Of a stretch of 9,949 nt of DNA, positions 1 through 7,777 are shown in pieces. The stretch spans positions 1 through 9,949 of the forward strand of contig JAHEDN010000064.1 in the NCBI GenBank assembly GCA_024641225.1. Direction: 5' to 3'. Position numbers and translations under genes: made by a program. The notes under the pieces were generated by a model. It had not been told where the DNA came from and did not search any database. It saw only the letters and a list, made by a program, of their open reading frames with translations. The stretch comes from Burkholderiales bacterium. Lineage in GTDB: Bacteria > Pseudomonadota > Gammaproteobacteria > Burkholderiales > Burkholderiaceae_F. The stretch's first letter is position 1; each line of letters opens with the position of its first letter.

Positions 1-1651
<1,651 letters not shown>

Positions 1652-1826
1652 GCGCGGATGTTAAGGCGTCGCCTTTGGCCGGCGACCGGCAGACCGCCGC
1701 CGCACGCGACGCGCACGCTCAGAGAGCGGGGTCCTTATGGCGACAACCTGCTGCGCAGGCGGCGATCCCGGCACCTTGGCAACGTGGTCCCCGACTGCTA
1801 CCCGATTACCGCCCGCCGGTGCGGAA

Positions 1827-2720
1827 CTACGGCAGCTCTTCCTGCCTGGCCATGAACACCGTGTCGTCACCGTCGCTGGTCGTGAGCCAGGTCAGCGGAA
1901 CGTCCTTCAGCCCCTGCTCGACGGCGGCGCGGCCGCCACCGACCTCGACGAACAGCAGGCCACCACGCTTCAGGTAACCGCGTGCGCCGCGGACGACGCG
2001 ACGCACGATCGCCATGCCGTCGGCCCCGCCCGCCAGCGCAAGCTTCGGCTCCTGCTGGTACTCGCGCGGCAGGGCAGCCATCGACTCGTCGGTAACGTAT
2101 GGCGGATTGCACAAGATGATGTCGTAGCGCTTGCTCGGCATATCGCCGTACAGGTCGGACTGAACCGGGCTGATCCGTCGCGCCATCTGATAGTCGGCAA
2201 TGTTGCGCTTGGCCACCGCCAGTGCGTCAGGCGAGACATCGGCGGCATCGACCTGAGCGGAAGGAAAGACGTCTGCCGCCATTACCGCCAGGCAGCCTGA
2301 GCCGGTGCACATGTCGAGCACGTCGGCGACCGCCTGAGGTTTCTGCACCCAGGGAGCGAGCCCGTCCTTCAGCAGTTCGGCAAGGAACGATCTCGGGATG
2401 ATCGCCCGCTCGTCGACGTAGAACCGGTAGCCCTGCAGCCAGGCTTCACGCAACAGGTACGCGGCCGGCACCCGCTTGCGCACGCGCTGGTCGATCAACT
2501 GGATTTGCGCGTTGATCTCGGCGTGGGTCAGGAAGGCGTCGAGGAAAAGGTCGGCGCGCTCCAGCGGAAGCTGCAGCGAGCGCAGGACCAGGAACAGCGC
2601 CTCGTCGACCGCATCAGCCTGGCCATGGCCGAAGAAAACCCCGCCTTCGTTCATCCGTGTGACGGCGTAACGCAGGACATCGCGGATGGTGCGCAGATTG
2701 GCCTGGGCGTCAATGCTCAT
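1827..2720 (-). CDS. prmB: Ribosomal protein L3 N5-glutamine methyltransferase PrmB
   Basis: PrmB is a cytoplasmic S-adenosylmethionine-dependent methyltransferase that modifies a glutamine of ribosomal protein L3. The 297-residue product is close to the family's usual length. The N-terminal helical domain (about 1-125) includes a GHG near residue 31 and YRFYVDERAIIPRS at about 98-111, which is typical of PrmB and HemK/PrmC relatives. The Rossmann domain has SAM motif I VLDMCTGSGCLAV at 134-146, an acidic DAADVSPDALAVA at 158-170 and the catalytic NPPY at 205-208, followed by YQQEPKLALAGGADG. PrmC/HemK is the main alternative, but the EYQQEP and GGxDG segment and the C-terminal LTW..DGDDTVFM match PrmB. 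The start ATG overlaps the dapE stop by four bases (ATGA), which supports this start and implies translational coupling. A weak GGA lies about 10 bases upstream, inside dapE. Confidence 0.95.
   Translation of the reverse strand: MSIDAQANLRTIRDVLRYAVTRMNEGGVFFGHGQADAVDEALFLVLRSLQLPLERADLFLDAFLTHAEINAQIQLIDQRVRKRVPAAYLLREAWLQGYRFYVDERAIIPRSFLAELLKDGLAPWVQKPQAVADVLDMCTGSGCLAVMAADVFPSAQVDAADVSPDALAVAKRNIADYQMARRISPVQSDLYGDMPSKRYDIILCNPPYVTDESMAALPREYQQEPKLALAGGADGMAIVRRVVRGARGYLKRGGLLFVEVGGGRAAVEQGLKDVPLTWLTTSDGDDTVFMARQEELP
2717..2720 (-). promoter_or_regulatory. ATGA stop/start overlap of dapE and prmB
   Basis: The ATG of prmB (2720-2718) and the TGA of dapE (2719-2717) share bases in a classic ATGA. 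The usual consequence of this arrangement is termination-reinitiation, so prmB is probably translated by ribosomes finishing dapE. That consequence is inferred, while the overlap itself is read directly. Confidence 0.9.
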
Positions 2721-3856
2721 GTTTCAGTTTCCGTCAGAAGGAATTCAAGCGTGCGCCGGTAGACGTTCTTCAGTGGTTCGAGATCGGCCAGGCGGATGCA
2801 CTCGTCGACTTTGTGGATCGTCGCGTTCGTCGGTCCGAACTCGACCACCTGCGGGCAGATCGATGCGATGAAGCGGCCGTCCGACGTGCCACCGGTGGTC
2901 GACAACTGCGGGCGCCGGCCGACGGTCACTTCAATCGCGGCCGCCAGCGCCTCGCTCAGGCGGCCGGGCTCGGTCAGGAACGGCTGGGCGCCGACCGTCC
3001 ACGTGATCTCGAAATCGAGCCGGTGCCGGCGCAGGATTTCCTCGATACGTTGCATCAGCGCTGCCGCCGTCGACACCGGCGCAAAGCGCAGATTGAACTC
3101 GACTTCGCAGGTGCCGGGGATGACGTTCAGCGCCCCGGTGCCGGCACGGACGTTGGAGATCTGGAAAGTCGTCGGCGGAAAGTGCGCGTTACCGTGGTCC
3201 CAGACTTCCGCGGCGAGGTCGGCAAGCGCAGGCGCCGCCAGATGGACCGGATTGCGCGCCAGGTGCGGATAGGCGACGTGTCCCTGGATACCCTGAACGA
3301 CCAGTCGGCCGGACAGCGAGCCGCGGCGGCCATTCTTGATCGTGTCGCCGAGGTGTTCGACCGAAGTCGGTTCGCCGACGATGCAGTAATCGATGATCTC
3401 CTCGCGCGCCGTGAGCTGCTCGATGACAGCGACGGTGCCGTCGGTGGCCGGCCCCTCCTCGTCGGAGGTCAGCAGCAGGGCGATCGAGCCGCGGTGATCC
3501 GGGTGGGCGCGGACGAATTCCTCGGCCGCGATGGCGAAAGCGGCCACCGAGCTTTTCATGTCAGAAGCGCCTCGGCCGAACAGTATGCCGTCGCGGACTG
3601 CGGGAACGAACGGATCGCTCGTCCACCGATCGCGCGGGCCGGGCGGGACGACGTCGGTGTGGCCGGCGAAGACCACCGTCGGTCGCTTCCGGCCGCGACG
3701 CAGCCATAGGTTCGTGGTGCCGTTGCGGGCGATGGTCTCGGCATGAAAACCCAGTGGCGCGAGGCGGGCCACAACCAGCGGCTGGCAGCCGCTGTCCTCG
3801 GGCGTGACCGAACGGCAGCCGATCAGTTGTTGCGTCAGTTCGAGGGTTGCGGACAT
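2717..3856 (-). CDS. dapE: Succinyl-diaminopimelate desuccinylase DapE
   Basis: DapE hydrolyses N-succinyl-LL-diaminopimelate to succinate and LL-diaminopimelate in the succinylase branch of lysine and peptidoglycan precursor synthesis. It is a cytoplasmic di-zinc M20 hydrolase. The 379 residues match the family length. Expected metal and catalytic residues are present: GHTDVV with His66 and Asp68, RGASDMK with bridging Asp99, SDEEG with catalytic base Glu133 and ligand Glu134, GEPT with Glu162, and the late ATIHKVDE with His348. All sit one residue before the numbering known for the Haemophilus enzyme. The lid/dimerisation domain spans about 180-290. The TGGTSDGRF at 321-329 is typical of DapE rather than ArgE. 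I chose the ATG at 3856 because it gives the family N-terminus (ELTQQLIGCRSVTPED) and I see no in-frame start in the bases just upstream. No strong Shine-Dalgarno is visible. It follows the pilU-like gene after 96 bp. Confidence 0.97.
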   Translation of the reverse strand: MSATLELTQQLIGCRSVTPEDSGCQPLVVARLAPLGFHAETIARNGTTNLWLRRGRKRPTVVFAGHTDVVPPGPRDRWTSDPFVPAVRDGILFGRGASDMKSSVAAFAIAAEEFVRAHPDHRGSIALLLTSDEEGPATDGTVAVIEQLTAREEIIDYCIVGEPTSVEHLGDTIKNGRRGSLSGRLVVQGIQGHVAYPHLARNPVHLAAPALADLAAEVWDHGNAHFPPTTFQISNVRAGTGALNVIPGTCEVEFNLRFAPVSTAAALMQRIEEILRRHRLDFEITWTVGAQPFLTEPGRLSEALAAAIEVTVGRRPQLSTTGGTSDGRFIASICPQVVEFGPTNATIHKVDECIRLADLEPLKNVYRRTLEFLLTETET

Positions 3857-3877
3857 CGGGCACTTGCGACATGCGGC

Positions 3878-3912
3878 GCGGCGCCGAAGCTTACGGCAGT
3901 CCGAGGCGCCGC
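3878..3912. other. Weak GC-rich stem-loop between pilU-like gene and dapE
   Basis: Eight bases at 3878-3885 (GCGGCGCC) can pair with 3905-3912 (GGCGCCGC) around a 19-base loop. The element lies about 40 bases past the pilU-like stop and about 20 bases before the dapE start. There is no T tract on either strand, so it is not a canonical intrinsic terminator. In such GC-rich sequence an 8-bp palindrome could be chance. Confidence 0.25.
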
Positions 3913-3952
3913 CGCGCGCCAGGCGGGGCGGCTCGGGTTCGGGTGCGCCGGA

Positions 3953-5092
3953 TCAGATGTTCAGCGTGAACTCCGAGAAGGAGGCGGGCTCCGGCTCGTT
4001 CTTGGGCGTCCCGGTGGCCGGCGCCTGTTGCACCTTGCCCGAGTTGTTGATCATCCACAGCAGGTTGTTCTTCGAGTCGGCGGCGGCAAGCGCGTCATCG
4101 CGCGTGATGAGATCCTTCTGAAGCAGCGTGTACAGGCTCTGCTCGAAGGATTGGCTGCCGGGCGCCAGGCTCCTTTCCATCGCCTCCTTGATCGCCGGCA
4201 CGTCGCCGCGCTCGATCAGGTCGGTCATGTGGCCGCTGTTCTGCAGGATCTCCACGGCCGGCATCCGTCCGCTCCGCTTCGCGCGCAACAGGCGTTGCGA
4301 CACGATTGCCTTCAGCGACGCGGCCAGGTCCTGGAACAGCGCCTGGCGTGTCTCCGGCGAGTAGAAGCTGATGACGCGGTTGAGTGCATGCGAGCTGTTG
4401 GTCGCATGCATCGTCGCCACGACGAGGTGGCCGCTCATCGAGTAGGCCACTGCGGCGCCCATGGTTTCGCGATCGCGGATCTCGCCGATGAACATCACGT
4501 CCGGCGCCTGCCGCATCGCATTCTTCATCGCCACCTGCAGGCTGAGCGCGTCGGCGCCGATCTCGCGCTGGTTGACGATCGACTTCTTGTTGCGGAACAG
4601 GAACTCGATCGGGTCCTCGAAGGTCAGGATGTGGCCGCTCATCAGCTCGTTGCGATGATCGAGCATCGAAGCGATCGTGGTCGACTTTCCGGAACCGGCG
4701 GCGCCGACCACGAGGATCAGTCCCCGGCGCTCGAGCACCAGATCCTTCAGCAGGTCGGGCAGCGTCAGGCTGTCCAGCCGCGGCACGTCGTGCGGGATGA
4801 AGCGGATCACCGCCGAAGCGCTGCCGCGCTGCAGGAAGGCGCTCAGGCGGAAGCTGCCGAGCCCCTGCACCGGCAGGCCGAGATTCAGTTCGCACTTTTC
4901 TTCGAGCTCGCGGAAATGGCTGTCGGTGAGCCGCTCGGCAAGGAGGCCGATCACCTGTTCCGGGCTCAGGCGCTCCTGGTTGACCGGAACGCACACGCCG
5001 TTGATCTTGATCGTGACCGGCGAGCCGACCGAGACGAACAGGTCCGAGGCATTCTTCTCGGCCATCAGCTGGAAAAGCCTATCGAGCGCCAT
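3953..5092 (-). CDS. pilU: Type IV pilus retraction ATPase, PilU-like (PilT/PilU family)
   Basis: The PilT/PilU family comprises hexameric cytoplasmic ATPases that power type IVa pilus retraction; PilU normally assists PilT. The 379 residues fit. An N-terminal PAS-like domain (about 1-115) has the family opening LFQLMAEKNASDLFVSVG. The RecA-like domain has Walker A GAAGSGKST at 130-138, Asp box FEDPIEF at 158-164, Walker B DVMFIGEIRDRET at 198-210 and His box MHATNSSHAL at 228-237. The PilT hallmark AIRNLIRE is absent: residues 289-296 read MTDLIERG. Together with the ending DALAAADSKNNL this favours PilU over PilT. A Pro-rich tail of about 28 residues ends in FSEFTLNI. The start is well set, with GGAGGAGG immediately upstream. 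No other pilus gene is visible, so a partner PilT must be encoded elsewhere. The gene sits between dapD (116 bp away) and dapE (96 bp away), an odd functional mix. Confidence 0.9.
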   Translation of the reverse strand: MALDRLFQLMAEKNASDLFVSVGSPVTIKINGVCVPVNQERLSPEQVIGLLAERLTDSHFRELEEKCELNLGLPVQGLGSFRLSAFLQRGSASAVIRFIPHDVPRLDSLTLPDLLKDLVLERRGLILVVGAAGSGKSTTIASMLDHRNELMSGHILTFEDPIEFLFRNKKSIVNQREIGADALSLQVAMKNAMRQAPDVMFIGEIRDRETMGAAVAYSMSGHLVVATMHATNSSHALNRVISFYSPETRQALFQDLAASLKAIVSQRLLRAKRSGRMPAVEILQNSGHMTDLIERGDVPAIKEAMERSLAPGSQSFEQSLYTLLQKDLITRDDALAAADSKNNLLWMINNSGKVQQAPATGTPKNEPEPASFSEFTLNI

Positions 5093-5093
5093 G

Positions 5094-5101
5094 CCTCCTC
5101 C
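5094..5101 (-). promoter_or_regulatory. Strong Shine-Dalgarno of pilU-like gene
   Basis: On the minus strand GGAGGAGG ends one base before the ATG, and its upstream GGAG (-9 to -6) has a 5-base spacing. It is the strongest ribosome binding site in the window and fixes the start at 5092. It suggests this gene is translated independently of the upstream dapD. Confidence 0.8.
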
Positions 5102-5162
5102 GGTTGCGGTCGCGCGTTTACCTGACTAGCTTACGCAGACGCCTCGCAGAGCGAAAGCCGGG

Positions 5163-5192
5163 CGCTTCGGTCGAAAGGACGAATCCGAACCG
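5163..5192. other. Weak imperfect hairpin between dapD and pilU-like gene
   Basis: CGCTTCGG at 5163-5170 can pair with CCGAACCG at 5185-5192 (7 of 8 pairs, 14-base loop). On the minus strand it lies 16 bases after the dapD stop. No U tract follows, so I would not call a terminator. It could be a 3'-end or processing hairpin. The rest of the 116-bp gap holds no promoter that I can defend. Confidence 0.25.
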
Positions 5193-5208
5193 CTCCTGCG
5201 CCGTGCCG

Positions 5209-6039
5209 TCAGCTGCCGTCGACCGCGAGCCGAAGCAGCTCGTTGATCCCGGTCTTCGCGCGGGTGCGGGCGTCGACCTGCTTGACGATCACCGCGCAGT
5301 AGAGATTGCAGTTCGCTGCCGGCAGCGAACCGGCCACGACCACCGAGCCGGCTGGCACCCTGCCATAGGAGATCTCGCCGGTTTCGCGGTTGAAGATCTT
5401 GGTGCTCTGGCCGATGAACACACCCATGCCGAGCACCGAGTTCTCCTCGACGATCACGCCCTCGACCACCTCGGAGCGGGCACCGATGAAGCAGTTGTCC
5501 TCGATGATTGTCGGATTGGCCTGCAGAGGCTCCAGCACGCCTCCGATGCCCACGCCCCCGGAGAGATGGACGTTCTTGCCGATCTGCGCACAGGAGCCGA
5601 CGGTGGCCCAGCTGTCGACCATCGTTCCTTCGTCGACGTAAGCGCCGATGTTGACGAACGAAGGCATCAGCACCACGTTGCGCGCGATGAAAGCGCCGCG
5701 GCGCGCCACCGCCGGGGGCACGACGCGGACGCCGGCCTGGCGGAACTGCGCTTCGCTCCAGCCGGCGAACTTGGTCTCGACCTTGTCGTAGAAACGGAAC
5801 GGATCGTCGCCGCCGAAGCCCATGGCCCGGTTGTCCGACAGGCGGAAAGAAAGCAGCACGGCCTTCTTGGCCCACTGGTGGACGATCCACTGGCCTTCGC
5901 GCCTTTCCGCGACACGCAGTTCGCCCGCGTCGAGTCGGGCCAGGGTGTCCTCGACCGCGCTACGGACCGGCCCGGTCGTCGCGGGCCCCAGGCTGGCGCG
6001 GTCTTCCCACGCGCTATCGATGGTGTCTTGCACTGACAT
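5209..6039 (-). CDS. dapD: 2,3,4,5-tetrahydropyridine-2,6-dicarboxylate N-succinyltransferase DapD
   Basis: DapD transfers succinyl from succinyl-CoA to tetrahydrodipicolinate, the committing step of the succinylase branch of diaminopimelate/lysine synthesis, in the cytoplasm. The 276 residues are almost exactly the E. coli length. The N-terminal helical domain (about 1-100) contains WIVHQWAKKAVLLSFRL. A left-handed beta-helix follows from about 105 to 240 with hexapeptide-type turns (IGAYVD, VGSCAQIGKNVHLSGGVGIGGVLEP read in short steps). The expected active-site acids are seen as Asp142 in MVDSW and Glu190 in GARSEVVEG. The C-terminal segment ends INELLRLAVDGS. The open frame extends 39 codons further upstream, but I reject that extension: it would lie inside dapC, while the ATG at 6039 has a good GAGG and gives the family N-terminus MSVQDTIDSAWEDR. 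The gap to dapC is 7 bp. Confidence 0.97.
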   Translation of the reverse strand: MSVQDTIDSAWEDRASLGPATTGPVRSAVEDTLARLDAGELRVAERREGQWIVHQWAKKAVLLSFRLSDNRAMGFGGDDPFRFYDKVETKFAGWSEAQFRQAGVRVVPPAVARRGAFIARNVVLMPSFVNIGAYVDEGTMVDSWATVGSCAQIGKNVHLSGGVGIGGVLEPLQANPTIIEDNCFIGARSEVVEGVIVEENSVLGMGVFIGQSTKIFNRETGEISYGRVPAGSVVVAGSLPAANCNLYCAVIVKQVDARTRAKTGINELLRLAVDGS

Positions 6040-6044
6040 AGGAT

Positions 6045-6048
6045 CCTC
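6045..6048 (-). promoter_or_regulatory. Shine-Dalgarno of dapD overlapping the dapC stop
   Basis: GAGG on the minus strand sits 5 bases before the dapD ATG and overlaps the TGA of dapC (6049-6047). This decides the dapD start at 6039 against the longer open frame and places ribosome release and re-binding at the same spot. Confidence 0.8.
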
Positions 6049-7237
6049 AGAGTGAACGACCGAACTCGGCGATGCGGTGCGCGGCTGCCATGACTTCCGC
6101 TTCCTCCGCGACAAGCGCAATCCGGACGAATCCGGCGCCAGGGTTGAGCCCGTCACAGGTGCGCGAGAGGAAGCTGCCGGGAAGCACGGTCACGTTGAAC
6201 CGCGCATGCAGCCGGCGCGCGAACTCGGCGTCGTCGATCGGCGTGCGTGCCCACAGATAGAAGGCGGCGTCCGGCACGGAGGTGTCGAGCACCTGCTGCA
6301 CGATCGGTGTGGCGTGACGGAACTTCGACGCGTACTTGCGCCGGTTCTCGACCACATGCGCCTCGTCACGCCACGCAGCGACACTGGCCGCCTGCACCGC
6401 CGGACCGAGCGCCGCGCCATGGTAGGTACGGTAGAGGAAGAAGCTCCTGAGCACCGAGGCGTCGCCGGCGACGAAACCGGAGCGTAAGCCGGGCGCATTC
6501 GAGCGCTTCGATAGGCTTCCGAACGCGACCAGTCGCTCGAAACCACTGCGACCCAAAGCCGTCGCTGCCTGCAGGCCACCCAGCGGCGGCGAAGCTTCGT
6601 CGAAGTAGATCTCCGAGTAGCACTCGTCGCTGGCAATGACGAAATCGTGGCGATCGGCCAACTCGAACAGCGTGCGCCATTCCGGCAGGGTCATCACCCG
6701 GCCGTGCGGGTTGCCGGGCGAACACACGTAGACCAGTTGCACCTTCGACCAGGTCGCCGCGTCGGGCGCGGCGAACTCCATCCTGAAGCCGTTGTCCGGC
6801 GTGCACGGCAGGAACAGCGGCTGCGCGCCGGCCAGCAGCGCGGCCCCCTCGTAGATCTGATAGAAGGGGTTGGGAATCACGACGCGCGCGCCACGGCTGC
6901 GGTCGATAACGGTCTGAGCAAAAGCAAACAACGCCTCGCGTGACCCGGCCACCGGCATCACCTGCGTCGCAGGGTCAATCTTCGACAGCCCATGGCGGCG
7001 CGCCAGCCAGGCGGCGATCGACTCGCGCAGTGCGTCGGTGCCGAGCGTGCTCGGGTAGCTGGCGAGCGTCGGCAGCGCTGCCGTCAGCGCATCGAAGAGC
7101 AGCTTCGGCGTGGCGTGCTTCGGCTCGCCGATCGACAGGTTGATTGGCGCCATGCCAGCCGGCGGCGTATTGCCGGCCAGCAGCTGGCGCAGCCGCTCGA
7201 ACGGGTACGGTTGCAGGCGCGCGAGGTCGGGATTCAT
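6047..7237 (-). CDS. dapC: Succinyldiaminopimelate transaminase DapC
   Basis: DapC is a PLP-dependent class I/II aminotransferase that uses glutamate to convert N-succinyl-2-amino-6-oxopimelate to N-succinyl-LL-diaminopimelate, the step between DapD and DapE. The 396 residues fit the beta/gammaproteobacterial DapC family. The N-terminus LARLQPYPFERLRQLL is characteristic. Active-site features are NLSIGEPKH at about 33-41, an NPFYQIYEG loop at 123-131, the ring-stacking Asn in SPGNPHG (Asn176), Asp204 and Tyr207 in SDECYSE, the PLP lysine Lys244 in SLSKRSNAPGLRSGF, and the carboxylate-binding Arg372 in GFVRIAL. The usual NPTG reads NPHG here. The frame is open far upstream through the queF region, but the ATG at 7237 is the right start: it gives the family N-terminus and overlaps the queF stop as ATGA. 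Clustering with dapD and dapE strengthens the call over a generic aminotransferase. Confidence 0.95.
   Translation of the reverse strand: MNPDLARLQPYPFERLRQLLAGNTPPAGMAPINLSIGEPKHATPKLLFDALTAALPTLASYPSTLGTDALRESIAAWLARRHGLSKIDPATQVMPVAGSREALFAFAQTVIDRSRGARVVIPNPFYQIYEGAALLAGAQPLFLPCTPDNGFRMEFAAPDAATWSKVQLVYVCSPGNPHGRVMTLPEWRTLFELADRHDFVIASDECYSEIYFDEASPPLGGLQAATALGRSGFERLVAFGSLSKRSNAPGLRSGFVAGDASVLRSFFLYRTYHGAALGPAVQAASVAAWRDEAHVVENRRKYASKFRHATPIVQQVLDTSVPDAAFYLWARTPIDDAEFARRLHARFNVTVLPGSFLSRTCDGLNPGAGFVRIALVAEEAEVMAAAHRIAEFGRSL
7234..7237 (-). promoter_or_regulatory. ATGA stop/start overlap of queF and dapC
   Basis: The dapC ATG (7237-7235) overlaps the queF TGA (7236-7234) by this four-base ATGA. 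The only Shine-Dalgarno-like bases are a GGGG directly before the ATG, too close to work well. DapC translation therefore probably depends on ribosomes terminating on queF. Confidence 0.85.
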
Positions 7238-7653
7238 CCCCGCACGCTCGACGAAGGTTCGAAGCGTGCCAGCTCGATGTGCGGCGCGGGCTTCCAGCCG
7301 CGCTTCCGGTGTTCCGCCACAACGGTCGTGAAGATGCCGCCGCGAACGTACCAGCGCGCCGTCAGGCGCAGAAATCGCGGCTTCATCGCGCGAACCAGGT
7401 CGTCGACGATGACGTTGGTCACCGCCTCGTGGAACACGCCCTTGTCCCGGTACGACCAGGCATAGAGCTTGAGGCTCTTCAGCTCCACGTTGCGCGCGTG
7501 GGGCACGTAATCGAGCACCAGGGTCGCGAAATCCGGCTGCCCCGTCAGCGGGCACAGGCAGGTGAACTCGGGAATCTCGATGTGGACCAGGTAATCGCGC
7601 TCTGGACTCGGATTCGGAAAAGTGTCCAGCGTCGCTGCGGGACGGGTGGCCAT
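7234..7653 (-). CDS. queF: NADPH-dependent 7-cyano-7-deazaguanine reductase, short type
   Basis: QueF reduces the nitrile of preQ0 to the aminomethyl of preQ1 using NADPH, the step before the base is inserted into tRNA on the way to queuosine. The 139 residues correspond to the single-domain (Bacillus-like) form rather than the roughly 280-residue E. coli form. Seen directly are EFTCLCPLTGQPDF with catalytic Cys34 and Asp41, the QueF motif VELKSLKLYAWSYRDKG at 56-72, FHE with Glu76, and the late RGGIFTTVVAEHR at 104-116. A second cysteine, Cys32, lies two residues before the catalytic one. The ATG at 7653 is preceded by AGGG (7661-7664, spacing 7) and gives the expected N-terminus TFPNPSPERDY. 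It is the first gene of the leftward run, and a perfect TATAAT lies about 40 bases upstream. Confidence 0.96.
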   Translation of the reverse strand: MATRPAATLDTFPNPSPERDYLVHIEIPEFTCLCPLTGQPDFATLVLDYVPHARNVELKSLKLYAWSYRDKGVFHEAVTNVIVDDLVRAMKPRFLRLTARWYVRGGIFTTVVAEHRKRGWKPAPHIELARFEPSSSVRG

Positions 7654-7660
7654 CGGCGCG

Positions 7661-7664
7661 CCCT
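7661..7664 (-). promoter_or_regulatory. Shine-Dalgarno of queF
   Basis: AGGG on the minus strand lies 7 bases before the queF ATG. It supports the start at 7653. Confidence 0.6.
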
Positions 7665-7692
7665 GACTGAAGAGTGATGTGAATGGCGAGCA

Positions 7693-7701
7693 GTATTATA
7701 C
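7693..7701. promoter_or_regulatory. Symmetric -10 element, candidate divergent promoter for queF and smc
   Basis: GTATTATAC is a perfect 9-base palindrome around 7697 in an otherwise GC-rich gap between two divergent genes. Toward queF it contains a perfect TATAAT (7700-7695). This would start transcription near 7688 and give a leader of about 35 bases. Toward smc it reads TATTAT (7694-7699), five of six matches, with a leader of about 70 bases. I found no good -35 hexamer on either strand at 16-18 bases spacing and no TGn extension, so the strength and direction are uncertain. Bidirectional promoters built on symmetric -10 sequences are known in bacteria. Confidence 0.55.
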
Positions 7702-7736
7702 GAAGCCATCGCAACAGCCCCGATGCGTCGAAGCCA
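7701..7736. repeat. Direct repeat CGAAGCCA, two copies 28 bp apart
   Basis: CGAAGCCA occurs at 7701-7708 and 7729-7736 in the queF-smc gap. The first copy abuts the symmetric -10 element. Relative to queF both copies lie just upstream of TATAAT, where an activator or repressor could bind. Two 8-base copies in about 120 bases is suggestive only. Confidence 0.3.
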
Positions 7737-7764
7737 GAATTCTCCGGCGGCGCGTCGTCTTCCC

Positions 7765-7770
7765 GGGAAA
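7765..7770 (+). promoter_or_regulatory. Probable ribosome binding site of smc
   Basis: GGGAAA lies 7 bases before the GTG at 7778. It is a modest Shine-Dalgarno match, but it is in the right place and supports the GTG start. Confidence 0.5.
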
Positions 7771-7777
7771 ACGCAAC

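Noticed and set aside
1668..1686. Inverted repeat GTCGCC/GGCGAC just upstream of the yheS start as a terminator
   Set aside because: It is only a 6-bp stem with no T tract on either strand, and it lies directly ahead of the yheS start. It is most likely chance in GC-rich sequence.
2813..3709. Open frame of 298 codons on the plus strand opposite dapE
   Set aside because: It is fully antisense to dapE, which has all metal ligands in place, and has no recognisable domain or start signal of its own.
3743..5125. Open frame of 460 codons on the plus strand opposite the pilU-like gene
   Set aside because: The minus-strand product has every PilT/PilU motif in order. The plus-strand product is His/Arg/Gln-rich and matches nothing I recognise, so it is a shadow.
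5093..5208. Sigma-70 promoter TTTCGC - 17 bp - TAAGCT upstream of the pilU-like gene
   Set aside because: Only two of six bases match the -35 consensus and the -10 is poor, so it is not supportable from sequence alone.
6040..6156. 39-codon N-terminal extension of dapD
   Set aside because: It would overlap the dapC C-terminus and bears no resemblance to DapD. The internal ATG has a good GAGG and the family N-terminus.
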